Positions 1-8,511 of a stretch of 44,452 nucleotides of DNA are shown piece after piece. The notes beneath the pieces were generated by a model, which searched no databases, was not told the origin of the DNA, and was given only the letters and a program-made list of their open reading frames with translations. The translations under genes were made by a program, and so were the position numbers. Every line of letters starts with the position of its first letter. Position 1 is the first letter of the stretch. The DNA comes from an uncultured Ruminococcus sp. Lineage in GTDB: Bacteria > Bacillota > Clostridia > Oscillospirales > Ruminococcaceae. The DNA lies in NCBI GenBank assembly GCA_947177205.1, contig CAMWTO010000003.1, forward strand, positions 1-44,452, given 5' to 3'.

Positions 1-62
1 ATAATAAGCAGGAATTTATGATAATTTCATAATTTAATATTTAAAAAATCAGGTGAAATGCT

Positions 63-833
63 ATGAATGTGAAATTAATTGCCCATACTGTCCAGTCCGA
101 GAAAGTCGTTGCGGCGGCAGCAAAACTTTGTTATTCTGATTCTGGCGCAATGGATCTGCTTGAAGATATGAGCGACGAGAAAGCGCAGAATTTTGTAGAA
201 ATGCTTTCCCGAATCGGTCACGAAAGCCCGATTGAACATGCAAGCTTTACATTTGCGATTGAGGGTGTTTCCAGATCACTGCTTGCACAGATTACCCGGC
301 ACAGACTGGCAAGTTTTTCTGTCCAGAGTCAGCGTTATGTCAAATTAAAAAATTTTCAATATATTACGCCGCCGGAAATCGCCAGAATTCCCGAAGCAGA
401 AAAATGCTATCAGGAAATCATGCAGAATTGTCTTGCAGCTTATGAAAAATTGGCAGAACTGCTTGAAAATCAGCATTATGCAAAATTCCTGGCACAGGGA
501 CTCCCGGAAAAAGAGGCAAGATCCAAAGCCGAAAAAAAGGCAATCGAAGATGCAAGGTTCGTCCTCCCCAATGCAAGTGAAACAAAAATGGTTGTCACAA
601 TGAATGTAAGGGAATTGTTACATTTTTTTAAATTAAGATGTTGCAATCGTGCGCAGTGGGAAATCCGGGAACTCGCCAAAGCCATGCTCCGGGAAGTCTA
701 TCCGGTTTCACCGGCATTGTTTGCAAAAGCCGGAGCGTCCTGCTGTTCGGGGAGCTGTCCGGAGGGAAAAATGACCTGCGGAAAATGCGAGGAAGTCCGG
801 AAAGAATTTGAAAATTTAAAAAAATTAAAATAA
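63..833 (+). CDS. thyX: Flavin-dependent thymidylate synthase ThyX
   Basis: Makes dTMP from dUMP using methylene-tetrahydrofolate as carbon donor and reduced FAD as hydride carrier, so unlike ThyA it releases THF and does not require dihydrofolate reductase. The ThyX signature RHRX7S is seen at residues 79-89 (RHR, then Ser89, followed by QR), the FAD/dUMP binding loop. At 256 residues it is near the usual length. The C-terminus carries a Cys-rich tail (CC, C, C, C within about 20 residues) that is not part of the core fold and could bind metal. An AGGTG ribosome site lies about 7 bases before the ATG. Folate-linked neighbours follow: the cyclo-ligase two genes downstream here and dUTPase at 29123. 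Confidence 0.96.
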   Translation: MNVKLIAHTVQSEKVVAAAAKLCYSDSGAMDLLEDMSDEKAQNFVEMLSRIGHESPIEHASFTFAIEGVSRSLLAQITRHRLASFSVQSQRYVKLKNFQYITPPEIARIPEAEKCYQEIMQNCLAAYEKLAELLENQHYAKFLAQGLPEKEARSKAEKKAIEDARFVLPNASETKMVVTMNVRELLHFFKLRCCNRAQWEIRELAKAMLREVYPVSPALFAKAGASCCSGSCPEGKMTCGKCEEVRKEFENLKKLK

Positions 834-895
834 TTTTAAAACGCATATTATGCACAGATCCGGTTATGATTAATTATTGAAAGGAAGAATTTTTT

Positions 896-1447
896 ATGAT
901 TTATGTATTTCTGGCAAATGGTTTTGAGGAAGTCGAGGCGCTTGCTCCTGTAGATCTGCTCCGCAGAGCCGGCAAAGATGTAAAAACAGTTGGAATTGGT
1001 GGCAGAGAAATTACAAGTTCCCATGGAATTACCATCAAAGCAGATCTGGCGGAGTCTGATATTGTTCTTGGGAATGACCTGGAAATGATCGTTCTTCCTG
1101 GAGGGATGCCTGGAACGCTGAATCTGGAAAAATCCGGGACTGTACAGACAGTGATTGATTTCTGTTCGGAACGGAAGATTTATATTGCGGCGATTTGTGC
1201 CGCTCCGTCAATTCTCGGACACAAGGGTCTTCTCAACGGCAGGGAGGCCATTGCGTATCCGGGATTTGAAGCGGAACTCACAGGCGCTGTGATCCGGAAT
1301 CAGCCTGTTGTACAGAGTGATTACATGATTACGGCACAGGGCGCAGGTGCGGCGATTCTGTTTGGTCTGAAACTTGTCGAAATTCTGACAAATCCGGAGA
1401 AAGCACACAAGATCCGTGCAAGTATCTGTTACCCGGAACAGGCATGA
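896..1447 (+). CDS. DJ-1/PfpI family protein
   Basis: Cytosolic 183-residue protein of the DJ-1/ThiJ/PfpI superfamily, whose members are assigned roles as glyoxalase/deglycase-type or redox-responsive enzymes. It opens with the beta strand and FEEVEA segment that supplies the conserved acidic residue. The nucleophile elbow is AAICAAP, placing the reactive cysteine at residue 101. The length and single-domain layout match bacterial YajL-type proteins. GAAAGGAAG precedes the ATG. The stop overlaps the next start (ATGA), so it is translationally coupled to the folate cyclo-ligase. The family is clear; the substrate is not predictable from sequence. Confidence 0.9.
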   Translation: MIYVFLANGFEEVEALAPVDLLRRAGKDVKTVGIGGREITSSHGITIKADLAESDIVLGNDLEMIVLPGGMPGTLNLEKSGTVQTVIDFCSERKIYIAAICAAPSILGHKGLLNGREAIAYPGFEAELTGAVIRNQPVVQSDYMITAQGAGAAILFGLKLVEILTNPEKAHKIRASICYPEQA

Positions 1448-2067
1448 ATCAGAATTTTACAGAAAAATTTCCTGGAAATTTCCCAGGAACGATTCTGGAG
1501 CAGAAAAAAGCACTGCGCCAGTATATGCGTCAGCTCATTGAAACTTATAAAAATTACAATCCGGATGTCCTGAAAAAAGCAGATTCTGCAATTTTTGAAA
1601 AGCTGTGTGAAGCTCCCGAAATCTGTCAGGCGGAATTCATTCTGTGTTATTATGGGATGCCGGGCGAACCGGCAACATGTAAATTCATGAGGCAGATGCT
1701 CCGGCAGGGAAAGAAAATCGCTCTCCCGAAATGTGACCCAGAACGGAGCGGCAGAATGAATTTTTATGAAATTCAGAATTTCTCAGAACAGGAAATTCAG
1801 CCAGGTTTATACGGGATTCCCGAACCAGTTGGCGAAATTACTGTTGATTTTAATCATTATAATAATATTATAATGATTGTTCCCGGACTCGCATTCACGC
1901 TATCCGGTGACCGTCTCGGACGTGGCGGCGGTTACTATGACAGATTCTTGCAGGATTATCCAACACTTAACAGAATCGGATTGTGTTATGATTTCATGAT
2001 CGTGCCGGAAATTCCCGGAGAAATCCATGATGTTTACAGTCATGTCAACAGACTGATTACAGGATAA
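1444..2067 (+). CDS. 5-formyltetrahydrofolate cyclo-ligase
   Basis: ATP-dependent conversion of 5-formyl-THF to 5,10-methenyl-THF, which salvages the stored folate form back into the one-carbon pool used by ThyX and purine synthesis. The diagnostic nucleotide-binding motif GRGGGYYD is at residues 159-166, preceded by PGLAFTLSGDRLG, typical of the family. The protein has 207 residues, slightly longer than usual because of an N-terminal extension of about 15 residues before the first conserved helix (KKALRQYMR). A later start is not obvious, since the ATG overlaps the DJ-1 stop in a 4-base ATGA junction. Cytosolic. Confidence 0.93.
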   Translation: MNQNFTEKFPGNFPGTILEQKKALRQYMRQLIETYKNYNPDVLKKADSAIFEKLCEAPEICQAEFILCYYGMPGEPATCKFMRQMLRQGKKIALPKCDPERSGRMNFYEIQNFSEQEIQPGLYGIPEPVGEITVDFNHYNNIIMIVPGLAFTLSGDRLGRGGGYYDRFLQDYPTLNRIGLCYDFMIVPEIPGEIHDVYSHVNRLITG

Positions 2068-2131
2068 AAAAATTTTTTCTGTGAAAAATAAACTAAAATA
2101 TTTAAATATAAAATTATATCGGAGGTGTCTT

Positions 2132-3373
2132 ATGGCTCTGCAACCTGAAAATGTCGTTGACGGCATTGATCAGCCCGTTCCCGGAAAGTCCGGTCAGAAA
2201 TCCGGTTACAGAAAATCCGGTTCTAACAGAAAGAAAAAGAGGAAAAAGCACCGGAGTGCTCGTGTCTACATGGTTCTTATGATGCTTACGCTTGTATTTG
2301 TGATTTCTATTTCGCTTGCCATCGGAATTATTGAAATCGGTAAGGATATGCTCGGCATTAACGGCTCTCAGAAACTGATTTTGTTTACAATCCCGGAGGG
2401 TGCAACCACGGCGGAAATTGCGGATATGCTCCGTGAAGATGGTATTATCCGGATTCCCAAGGCGTTTGTATATTTCTCCAGGCTGAGCAAAGCCGATGCC
2501 AGTTATGTTGCCGGCGAACATGAAATCAGTGCATCCATGGCTTATGAAACGCTGATTGACGAATTGCAGAAAAATCCGAATGTCGAAGAAGCACAGAAAG
2601 TAGTCGATGTTATGTTTCCGGAGGGTATCAGTCTGTATGATGCCGCTATGAAATTACAGGAAAATAACATCTGTGATGCGTCAAGATTCCTGTATTATTT
2701 CAATGCCGGCGGTTTCGGCTATGAATTTGAGAATTATCTCCCGGCAACCACAAGCCGGCTGAAATTCTACACCATGGAGGGCTATTTCTTTCCGGATACG
2801 TACACGTTTTATGAAGAAATGGAACCCGATGCCGTATGCCGCAAGATCTATATGAATTTTGATCTGAAAATCACAGATGAAGATTATGCCCGGATAGAAG
2901 AATTAAATACGACACTTGATGAAGTCATTATTCTGGCTTCTATGGTACAGGCAGAAGCAGCAAATGCGGAAGAGATGCCTGAAATTGCGTCTGTATTCTG
3001 GAATCGTCTGCACTATCCGGAGAACTTCGGCGGCGGCAAATTGCAGTCCGACCCGACTTCAAAATATGTCACACAGGTGATTAAGCCGAATATTGAACTT
3101 GAAAATCAGCAGATTTATGATGCTTATAACACTTATGTCTGTGTCGGACTCCCAGCCGGTGCGATTGGTAATCCCGGCATGGATGCCATCCAGGCTGTGT
3201 TATATCCCAGTGAAACGAATTATTTCTATTTCTATGCGAATATTGACACTGGGGTTACTTATTTTGCAGAAACGCTGGAAGAGCACAATGCCAATATTGA
3301 AATGGTCAGACAGCAGCAGGCGGATGCAGAAGCTGCCGCTGAAAATCCGGAAAATACAGGTGAAGCACAATGA
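2132..3373 (+). CDS. mltG: Endolytic peptidoglycan transglycosylase MltG
   Basis: Membrane-anchored lytic transglycosylase that cuts nascent glycan strands inside the chain, releasing them from the synthase complex. I start it at 2132, not at the in-frame ATG 51 bases upstream, because GGAGGTG lies 4 bases before it; this gives 413 residues. The order is: Lys/Arg-rich cytoplasmic tail (with KSG repeats), one transmembrane helix near residues 45-70, a LysM-like YceG N-domain, then the catalytic domain. The signature is ASMVQAEA, with the catalytic Glu at residue 275, followed by SVFWNRL and LQSDPTSKY. The C-terminus is Gln/Ala/Glu-rich. It overlaps the U32 gene by 4 bases, as in the mltG-yrrN-yrrO type arrangement of Bacillus. 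Confidence 0.95.
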   Translation: MALQPENVVDGIDQPVPGKSGQKSGYRKSGSNRKKKRKKHRSARVYMVLMMLTLVFVISISLAIGIIEIGKDMLGINGSQKLILFTIPEGATTAEIADMLREDGIIRIPKAFVYFSRLSKADASYVAGEHEISASMAYETLIDELQKNPNVEEAQKVVDVMFPEGISLYDAAMKLQENNICDASRFLYYFNAGGFGYEFENYLPATTSRLKFYTMEGYFFPDTYTFYEEMEPDAVCRKIYMNFDLKITDEDYARIEELNTTLDEVIILASMVQAEAANAEEMPEIASVFWNRLHYPENFGGGKLQSDPTSKYVTQVIKPNIELENQQIYDAYNTYVCVGLPAGAIGNPGMDAIQAVLYPSETNYFYFYANIDTGVTYFAETLEEHNANIEMVRQQQADAEAAAENPENTGEAQ

Positions 3374-4629
3374 TGGATAAGCAGAAAAAAACGGAGATTC
3401 TTGCCCCTGCCGGTGATATGGAACGATTGCAGTCCGCATTGGATTTCGGAGCAGATGCGGTTTATTTAGGCGGTCAGTTGTTCGGCATGCGTGCCGGTGC
3501 ACCGAATTTCGATCCGGAAACACTTTGTGAAGCTGTCCGGCTTGCTCATTCCCAGAATGTCAAAGTCTATTTAACCGTCAACACACTCCCTCGTAATTCC
3601 GAATTTGCATTATTACCAGAATTTATTGCCAATGCTGTCCGTGCCGGAGTCGATGCGCTGATTATTGCGGATCTGGGCGTGTTCCAGATGGTCAGAGAAC
3701 TTGCACCGGATATGCCAATTCATATGTCCACACAGACGGGAATCGTCAATTATGCAACAGCGAATGTACTTTATCAGATGGGCGCACGGCGTGTTGTTCT
3801 GGCAAGGGAATTATCCCTGGAAGAAATCGCAGACATCCGGGCGCATACGCCGGAAGATTTGGAACTGGAAGTATTCGTTCATGGCGCAATGTGCGTGTCG
3901 TTTTCCGGGAGATGCTTATTATCTGCTTATTTTACTGACCGGGACGCCAATCGTGGTGCATGTGCACAGCCGTGCCGGTGGAAGTATTATCTGACAGAAG
4001 AAAAACGTCCGCATTTGCCGATGGAAATCCAGGAAGAATCAGAAGGAACTTATATTCTGAATGCAAGAGACATGTGCATGATTGATCATCTGGACAAGCT
4101 TGCACAAGCCGGGGTGACTTCGTTCAAGATCGAGGGACGGGCAAAATCTGCCTATTATGTCTCTGTCATTACGAATGCCTACCGGATGGCAATGGATGCA
4201 TACTTAAAAAATCCGGAGAATTATCAGCTCCCGGATTGGATTCATGAGGAAGTATTCAAAGTCAGTCACCGAAGATACTGCACGGGATTTTTCTTCAGAC
4301 ATCCGAATGCCTGTCAGTATTATGAGAACAGCGGCTATATTGCCTCCTGTGATGTCGTGGGAATTGTCCAGAAATGCGAAAATGGCAGGATTTATGCAAC
4401 GCAAAGAAACCGTTTCTTTGCCGGAGATACGTTAGAAATCCTTGCGCCTGGTCAAAAACCGGTTGTCGTCCGTCCGGAGAAGATTTATAATGCGGAAAAT
4501 CAGGAAATCCAGACTGTCAATCATGCCATGATGGAATTTTCATTTGCGTATGATAAAGCATTCCCGGTAAACAGCATTCTCCGGATGCCGGTGAAGAATC
4601 CCGTGCCGGAAGAAACGGAAATCAGGTAA
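3370..4629 (+). CDS. U32 family protein, TrhP-like tRNA hydroxylation enzyme
   Basis: The 'peptidase U32' name is historical. Characterised relatives (E. coli TrhP, Bacillus YrrN/YrrO) act in prephenate-dependent 5-hydroxylation of uridine 34 in tRNA, and the position directly behind mltG matches yrrN/yrrO. The N-terminal TIM-barrel motif EILAPAGD is at residues 9-16, followed by ADAVYLGG. The U32 signature region HGAMCVSFSGRC and the Cys pair in GACAQPC would supply iron-sulfur cluster ligands. Length (419) fits the TrhP/YrrO class rather than the long RlhA class found at 27042. The 4-base overlap with mltG suggests translational coupling. Family certain; the tRNA role is inferred. Confidence 0.88.
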   Translation: MMDKQKKTEILAPAGDMERLQSALDFGADAVYLGGQLFGMRAGAPNFDPETLCEAVRLAHSQNVKVYLTVNTLPRNSEFALLPEFIANAVRAGVDALIIADLGVFQMVRELAPDMPIHMSTQTGIVNYATANVLYQMGARRVVLARELSLEEIADIRAHTPEDLELEVFVHGAMCVSFSGRCLLSAYFTDRDANRGACAQPCRWKYYLTEEKRPHLPMEIQEESEGTYILNARDMCMIDHLDKLAQAGVTSFKIEGRAKSAYYVSVITNAYRMAMDAYLKNPENYQLPDWIHEEVFKVSHRRYCTGFFFRHPNACQYYENSGYIASCDVVGIVQKCENGRIYATQRNRFFAGDTLEILAPGQKPVVVRPEKIYNAENQEIQTVNHAMMEFSFAYDKAFPVNSILRMPVKNPVPEETEIR

Positions 4630-4634
4630 ATTTC

Positions 4635-5327
4635 ATGGAATATTTTAATAAAAATATTAAAAATTATAAAATAATTTACATTCTGTTATTTTATCTTGTC
4701 TGGACAGTCTGTCAGCTTGTGGTCAGTCCGGCATTGGAGAAGATCGTTCCAGATGGCAGTGTGTCGTTTCAGATTTTATTTGACGGCATTCTAAAAAATC
4801 TGCTCTGGACAGTCCCGGCTTTGTTTCTGATTCGAAAATTCAACGAAAAATTATGGATCAAATCCGGAGAATTATTCCGGAATCCTTTGCAATTAGAACC
4901 AGATCAGAAAAAAGAAATGGCAGGGATTATCCTGTTGGAAATTGCTTTCTGCGTCCTGAATTCTATTGCATATCATAAGGGATTCTATTTCCGGGCGGAT
5001 GGCTTGCCGGAATGTGTTTCTTTTCTGTTTGTCGGAATCACGGAAGAATTCGTATTCCGGGCATGGCTTCTGAATTCCGGCATCAAAGATAACAATCAGA
5101 AAAATCAGTATTTCGCAATTGCTGTCAATGCTGTCCTGTTCCTGTGTATTCATTTTCCGATCTGGATCTTACAGGGAAATTTTATCACGAATTTTACAAG
5201 TTTCGGCTTCGTGACAATTTTGGCACTCAGCGTGTTTTTCAGTTGGACAATGCTCCATTTCCGGAATATCTGGATTCCCGTCAGTGTACATATGCTGTGG
5301 GATATTTTGGTAACGATACTAAATTAG
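4635..5327 (+). CDS. CPBP family intramembrane glutamic protease
   Basis: Polytopic 230-residue membrane protein of the CAAX-protease/bacteriocin-processing (Abi) family. The catalytic motif EEFVFR (EExxxR) sits near residue 137 in GITEEFVFRAWLL. The second motif, FLCIHF, supplies the first His, and the last helix carries HMLWD, where most relatives have HxxxN; the final residue is therefore Asp instead of Asn. About six hydrophobic segments are visible. The ATG lies 5 bases after the U32 stop with no good ribosome site, so translation probably relies on coupling. Substrate unknown; relatives trim prenylated or peptide substrates or give bacteriocin immunity. No bacteriocin gene is visible nearby. 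Confidence 0.85.
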   Translation: MEYFNKNIKNYKIIYILLFYLVWTVCQLVVSPALEKIVPDGSVSFQILFDGILKNLLWTVPALFLIRKFNEKLWIKSGELFRNPLQLEPDQKKEMAGIILLEIAFCVLNSIAYHKGFYFRADGLPECVSFLFVGITEEFVFRAWLLNSGIKDNNQKNQYFAIAVNAVLFLCIHFPIWILQGNFITNFTSFGFVTILALSVFFSWTMLHFRNIWIPVSVHMLWDILVTILN

Positions 5328-5347
5328 ATTGAAAATAGGAGGCAGAT

Positions 5348-6391
5348 ATGAAAACACCAAAAATTGCAATGATATATGCCATATTAGCAGCATTGTTTTA
5401 TGCAGTTAATACGCCAATTTCTAAATTGCTTATGAATGCTATTCCAGTTACCTTTATGGCATCTTTTCTGTATCTTGGTGCAGGAATCGGAGTTGGAATT
5501 ATGTATATTTTCCATTGGAAAAAGGAAAAACAGCAAGAACATTTAGTGAAATCAGATCTTCCATACACAATAGGAATGATACTGCTGGATATTATTGCAC
5601 CAATTTTTATGATGTCCGGAATAAAATACGGAACTGCTTCTAATGCATCTTTGCTCGGAAACTTTGAGATTGTCGCCACTACGGTAATTGCACTTTGTAT
5701 ATTCAAAGAAGCAGTTACAAAGCGATTGTGGGTAGCCATCGGTTTTATCACACTTTCAAGCATGATTCTGTCATTTGAAGGAAGTGGAAGTTTTCAGTTT
5801 TCATACGGCTCTCTTTTTGTATTATTGGCTACAATATGCTGGGGATTGGAAAATAATTGCACAAGAAAGATTTCTGAAAAGAGTACATATCAGATTGTTG
5901 TATTAAAGGGAATTTTCTCAGGAATTGGATCATGTATTATTGCAAGAGTTCTCGGAGAAAAATTACCATCTTTAAAATATATCATAATGGCAATGCTACT
6001 TGGCTTCATTGCCTATGGATTGAGTATCTTTACATATATCAGAGCACAGAGAACACTCGGAGCTGCAAAGACAAGTGCTTATTATGCATTGTCTCCGTTT
6101 ATGGGTGCAATTTTAGCTTTTGTATTTGTGGGAGAAAAACTTAGTGGAAGTTATCTGATTGCTCTTTTGATTATGTTGATTGGAACGGGTTTTGTTGTAT
6201 TAGATACACTGATAAAGTGCCATGATCATCTTCATGTTCATGAGATTACTCATACACATGATGGTGTGACGCATACTCACAGATTTGATCATATACATTC
6301 GCATAACCATATTTCACAGGATATTGTTCATTCTCATAAACACAGCAAGAAAGAATTTGAAACAATGCATTTGCAGGCACATAGTGCTTGA
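5348..6391 (+). CDS. EamA-type DMT transporter with histidine-rich C-terminal tail
   Basis: Ten-helix drug/metabolite transporter of 347 residues made of two EamA repeats (residues about 5-140 and 150-288; for example AAKTSAYYALSPFMGAILAF in repeat 2). After the last helix comes a cytoplasmic-type tail (residues 292-347) with 17 histidines, arranged as HDHLHVH, HTHDGVTHTH and HIHSHNH clusters. Such tails are typical of zinc/nickel transporters and suggest metal binding, but EamA proteins usually move organic solutes. AGGAGG precedes the ATG. Codon use differs from the neighbours: many ATA (Ile), CCA (Pro), AGA and TTA codons, and almost none of the CCGG tetranucleotides common elsewhere. Probably acquired. 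Substrate unknown. Confidence 0.88.
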   Translation: MKTPKIAMIYAILAALFYAVNTPISKLLMNAIPVTFMASFLYLGAGIGVGIMYIFHWKKEKQQEHLVKSDLPYTIGMILLDIIAPIFMMSGIKYGTASNASLLGNFEIVATTVIALCIFKEAVTKRLWVAIGFITLSSMILSFEGSGSFQFSYGSLFVLLATICWGLENNCTRKISEKSTYQIVVLKGIFSGIGSCIIARVLGEKLPSLKYIIMAMLLGFIAYGLSIFTYIRAQRTLGAAKTSAYYALSPFMGAILAFVFVGEKLSGSYLIALLIMLIGTGFVVLDTLIKCHDHLHVHEITHTHDGVTHTHRFDHIHSHNHISQDIVHSHKHSKKEFETMHLQAHSA

Positions 6392-6475
6392 TTGATTCAC
6401 TATGCAGTTGTTGGTTATTTCTGAAAATTAGTATTACCGAATTAGTATTTTAGGATGCAGGAGATATCAATTTTG

Positions 6476-7267
6476 ATGAAAAAATATAGTATTCTATTAG
6501 CGTGTATGATTGTTTTTTCTGGTTGTGCTAAGAATGATCCGGAAAATTCTATGGAAACTGTTTCAGATGAAAGTCAGGAAACAACAGAATTCACTGAATC
6601 CACAACAGAACCTGATTACTTAGCGTATGATGATCCTTTCATACTTCCGATGATATTTCCTGTTCCTGATGATGCTGACCCATATGAAATACGAAAACAT
6701 TATACTTTTGTGACTCGGAAAAACGGTGTAATTGTGTGTTATAATAAGATGGGTGTGCAGTTTCTGGAAGCAGATTGCAGTTGGATAAATACATCGTCCT
6801 ATGTATGTGAGAGCTGTTATTTAGATTATAGTGATTTTGATTTTGATAATTATCCCGATTTTTTTGTTGCTGAAAAATATGATTCCTCTTATTCATCTTT
6901 ATCCAAAAGCGGTAAATATTTTCGTTTCAATCCAGATATGGGATTATTTGAACCCTGGGAAGAACTAAATGAAATTGGTTACCAGGTTAATCCGTATCGC
7001 AATTCGAATCTTGAGGAAAAGTTAAATACAAATGTTTGGGAAAATGGTGCCTATGAGGTAAAAACATATCAATGGCAAGATGAAAAACTGGTGATGATTG
7101 AACGGAAATGCCAGTATCCTGTGGAAAGTGAAAACCCAGAGGACAAAACATATTATAGTAATTTTTTCTCTTATGTCAATGGCTATGAAGAATTATACAA
7201 GCGTGAAAAACTTGTCTATGTAAATCATGCAGAATGGCCGCAAGTGACAGAAATTCCTATAGAATAA
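6476..7267 (+). CDS. Unrecognised lipoprotein
   Basis: Starts at 6476, preceded by GGAG about 12 bases upstream; an in-frame ATG at 6455 is less likely because it lies within that ribosome site and would bury the signal. The 263-residue product begins MKKYSILLACMIVFSGC, a lipoprotein signal peptide with lipobox FSGC and lipidated Cys17. It is followed by a Ser/Thr/Glu-rich spacer (about residues 18-45) and a soluble domain rich in Tyr, Asp and Trp with several SYSS and DFDFDNYPD stretches. I do not recognise the domain. It shares the AT-rich codon use of the transporter upstream and differs from the rest of the window, so both may have arrived together. Followed by a terminator hairpin. Confidence 0.8.
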   Translation: MKKYSILLACMIVFSGCAKNDPENSMETVSDESQETTEFTESTTEPDYLAYDDPFILPMIFPVPDDADPYEIRKHYTFVTRKNGVIVCYNKMGVQFLEADCSWINTSSYVCESCYLDYSDFDFDNYPDFFVAEKYDSSYSSLSKSGKYFRFNPDMGLFEPWEELNEIGYQVNPYRNSNLEEKLNTNVWENGAYEVKTYQWQDEKLVMIERKCQYPVESENPEDKTYYSNFFSYVNGYEELYKREKLVYVNHAEWPQVTEIPIE

Positions 7268-7285
7268 TATAAATAAAAATCAAGT

Positions 7286-7320
7286 CAGCCTGAGAAAAAA
7301 GTTTTCCCAGGCTGTATTTA
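7286..7320. terminator. Bidirectional intrinsic terminator
   Basis: Hairpin with arms CAGCCTGAGAAAA (7286-7298) and TTTTCCCAGGCTG (7302-7314), one mismatch, flanked by A-rich sequence before and T-rich sequence after. It lies between the convergent lipoprotein gene and the minus-strand M23 gene and can serve both. Confidence 0.8.
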
Positions 7321-7321
7321 T

Positions 7322-8311
7322 TTAATCGGCATTTTCTGCCGTTGTTTCTTCTGTACTCTGGATATATGCAACGGGATCTAAATAAATTTCTCCCCGTAAG
7401 ACTTCAAAATGCAAATGTGTGTCCATGGCGCTTTCAATGTCGGCGGTGTCACCGACTGCGCCGATGATTGTCCCGGCTTCGACTTTGTCTCCGGCGTTGA
7501 CCGTCACGCCCGTGTTCAGATTGCAATAACGGCTGTAAATGCCGTTTCGATGGTCGATTGTAATGGTAACGCCCCATAATGCATTGTTCTCAATACTTTC
7601 CACAATGCCGGAATTCATGGCACATACGGCGTCGCCGAGCGTTCCGGCGATGTCAATTCCGTTATGGGACTGCCAGACGCCTGTGGTTGCGGATTTGACT
7701 AATTCTCCGTTGCTGAATGTTTCAATGATTTCACCGTCCAGGGGATAGCATGAAGGCGTGGACGGCGCAAAAATGGCTTCTGTCTGTTCTTCGGTTATTT
7801 CTTGGGATTCCTGGAATTCCTGAGAGTCCTGAGAATCCGGAAGAATGATAACAGGAGCGGTCTGCGGTGCATCAATGATCGCCGCTGACTGTGTGAATGG
7901 TTGTGCGTGTGTTTCTGCGGGTGCAGTCTGCAACGGCTGAATGCCTGCCGGGATTTCAGATTCAGAATCCGGTTCTGTTTCGGAATCTGTCCGGGGTCTT
8001 GCGCCGGAGCGGATTTCGGAATCATTTTCAGATTCAGAATCTTGTTCAGAATCCGGCTCTGTTTCCAATTCTGATTCCGGGATTGTATTTCTTGGAATTG
8101 CGGTTTCCATTTCCATTACTTTCACATCCCCGGCGGAATTGATCGCGGAATCTAATCCGACAATCATCTGATTTTTTGTCTGTGTCCAGGCGAACCAGCA
8201 GGCAATGCTGACCATTGCCATGCACAGCAGCATTACCAGATAGAAACTCATATGCTGCAACTTTCTTTTTCCGGGTTTTGATGCCTGTTTTGTATTCGTA
8301 CTTGTACGCAT
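7322..8311 (-). CDS. Membrane-anchored M23 peptidoglycan endopeptidase, SpoIIQ-like
   Basis: The chosen start (8311) has GGAGGTG 9 bases upstream; the upstream in-frame GTG at 8323 overlaps that site. The 329-residue product has a basic cytoplasmic N-terminus, one transmembrane helix (about residues 22-42), a long extracellular linker rich in Ser/Glu/Asp (about 75-120) and in Pro/Gln/Ala, and a C-terminal LytM/M23 domain. Zinc ligands are complete: HNGID (His216, Asp220) and HLHF (His299, His301). The WQSHNGIDI entry resembles the spore-engulfment protein SpoIIQ, which in clostridia keeps its metal ligands; with bofA-like and spoVG genes nearby that identity is plausible but inferred. It would otherwise be a general cell-wall hydrolase. 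Confidence 0.88.
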   Translation of the reverse strand: MRTSTNTKQASKPGKRKLQHMSFYLVMLLCMAMVSIACWFAWTQTKNQMIVGLDSAINSAGDVKVMEMETAIPRNTIPESELETEPDSEQDSESENDSEIRSGARPRTDSETEPDSESEIPAGIQPLQTAPAETHAQPFTQSAAIIDAPQTAPVIILPDSQDSQEFQESQEITEEQTEAIFAPSTPSCYPLDGEIIETFSNGELVKSATTGVWQSHNGIDIAGTLGDAVCAMNSGIVESIENNALWGVTITIDHRNGIYSRYCNLNTGVTVNAGDKVEAGTIIGAVGDTADIESAMDTHLHFEVLRGEIYLDPVAYIQSTEETTAENAD

Positions 8312-8379
8312 AGTGATTACCACCTCCGTTCATAGCTTGGACGGAAACGGCAGAATTATGCACGGCTGAAAAATTTTAG

Positions 8380-8408
8380 TTGCAAAACTTTCACAGATGT
8401 TGTATAAT
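8380..8408 (+). promoter_or_regulatory. Sigma-A-type promoter for the ABC exporter pair
   Basis: TTGCAA (8380-8385), 17-base spacer, TATAAT (8403-8408). It lies about 100 bases before the first ABC gene, in the 200-base divergent gap with the M23 gene. Confidence 0.7.
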
Positions 8409-8511
8409 AAAAAAGCAGGACAAAAATGTCAGAAAATTTTAAAAATTTAATTTTAAAAAAATGATAAAAATAATAGAAATATAGAAATTATGACAGGAGG
8501 AAAATTTTTTC

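Noticed and set aside
2942-2956. MltG appears to have Gln where E. coli has Glu in the ASIIEKE motif, suggesting an inactive enzyme.
   Set aside because: Counting the remembered E. coli sequence shows that the catalytic residue, Glu218, is the second Glu of EKE. That position is Glu275 here, so only the non-catalytic first Glu is replaced.
5328-5347. tRNA or att site as insertion point of the atypical block.
   Set aside because: The 20-base gap holds only the AGGAGG ribosome site; no tRNA-like sequence or direct repeat was found at either end.
7941-8171. Plus-strand frame encoding Ser/Glu/Asp-rich repeats.
   Set aside because: It is antisense to the Ser/Glu-rich linker of the M23 protein and arises from the repetitive TCAGAATC-type codons; no ribosome site or independent context.
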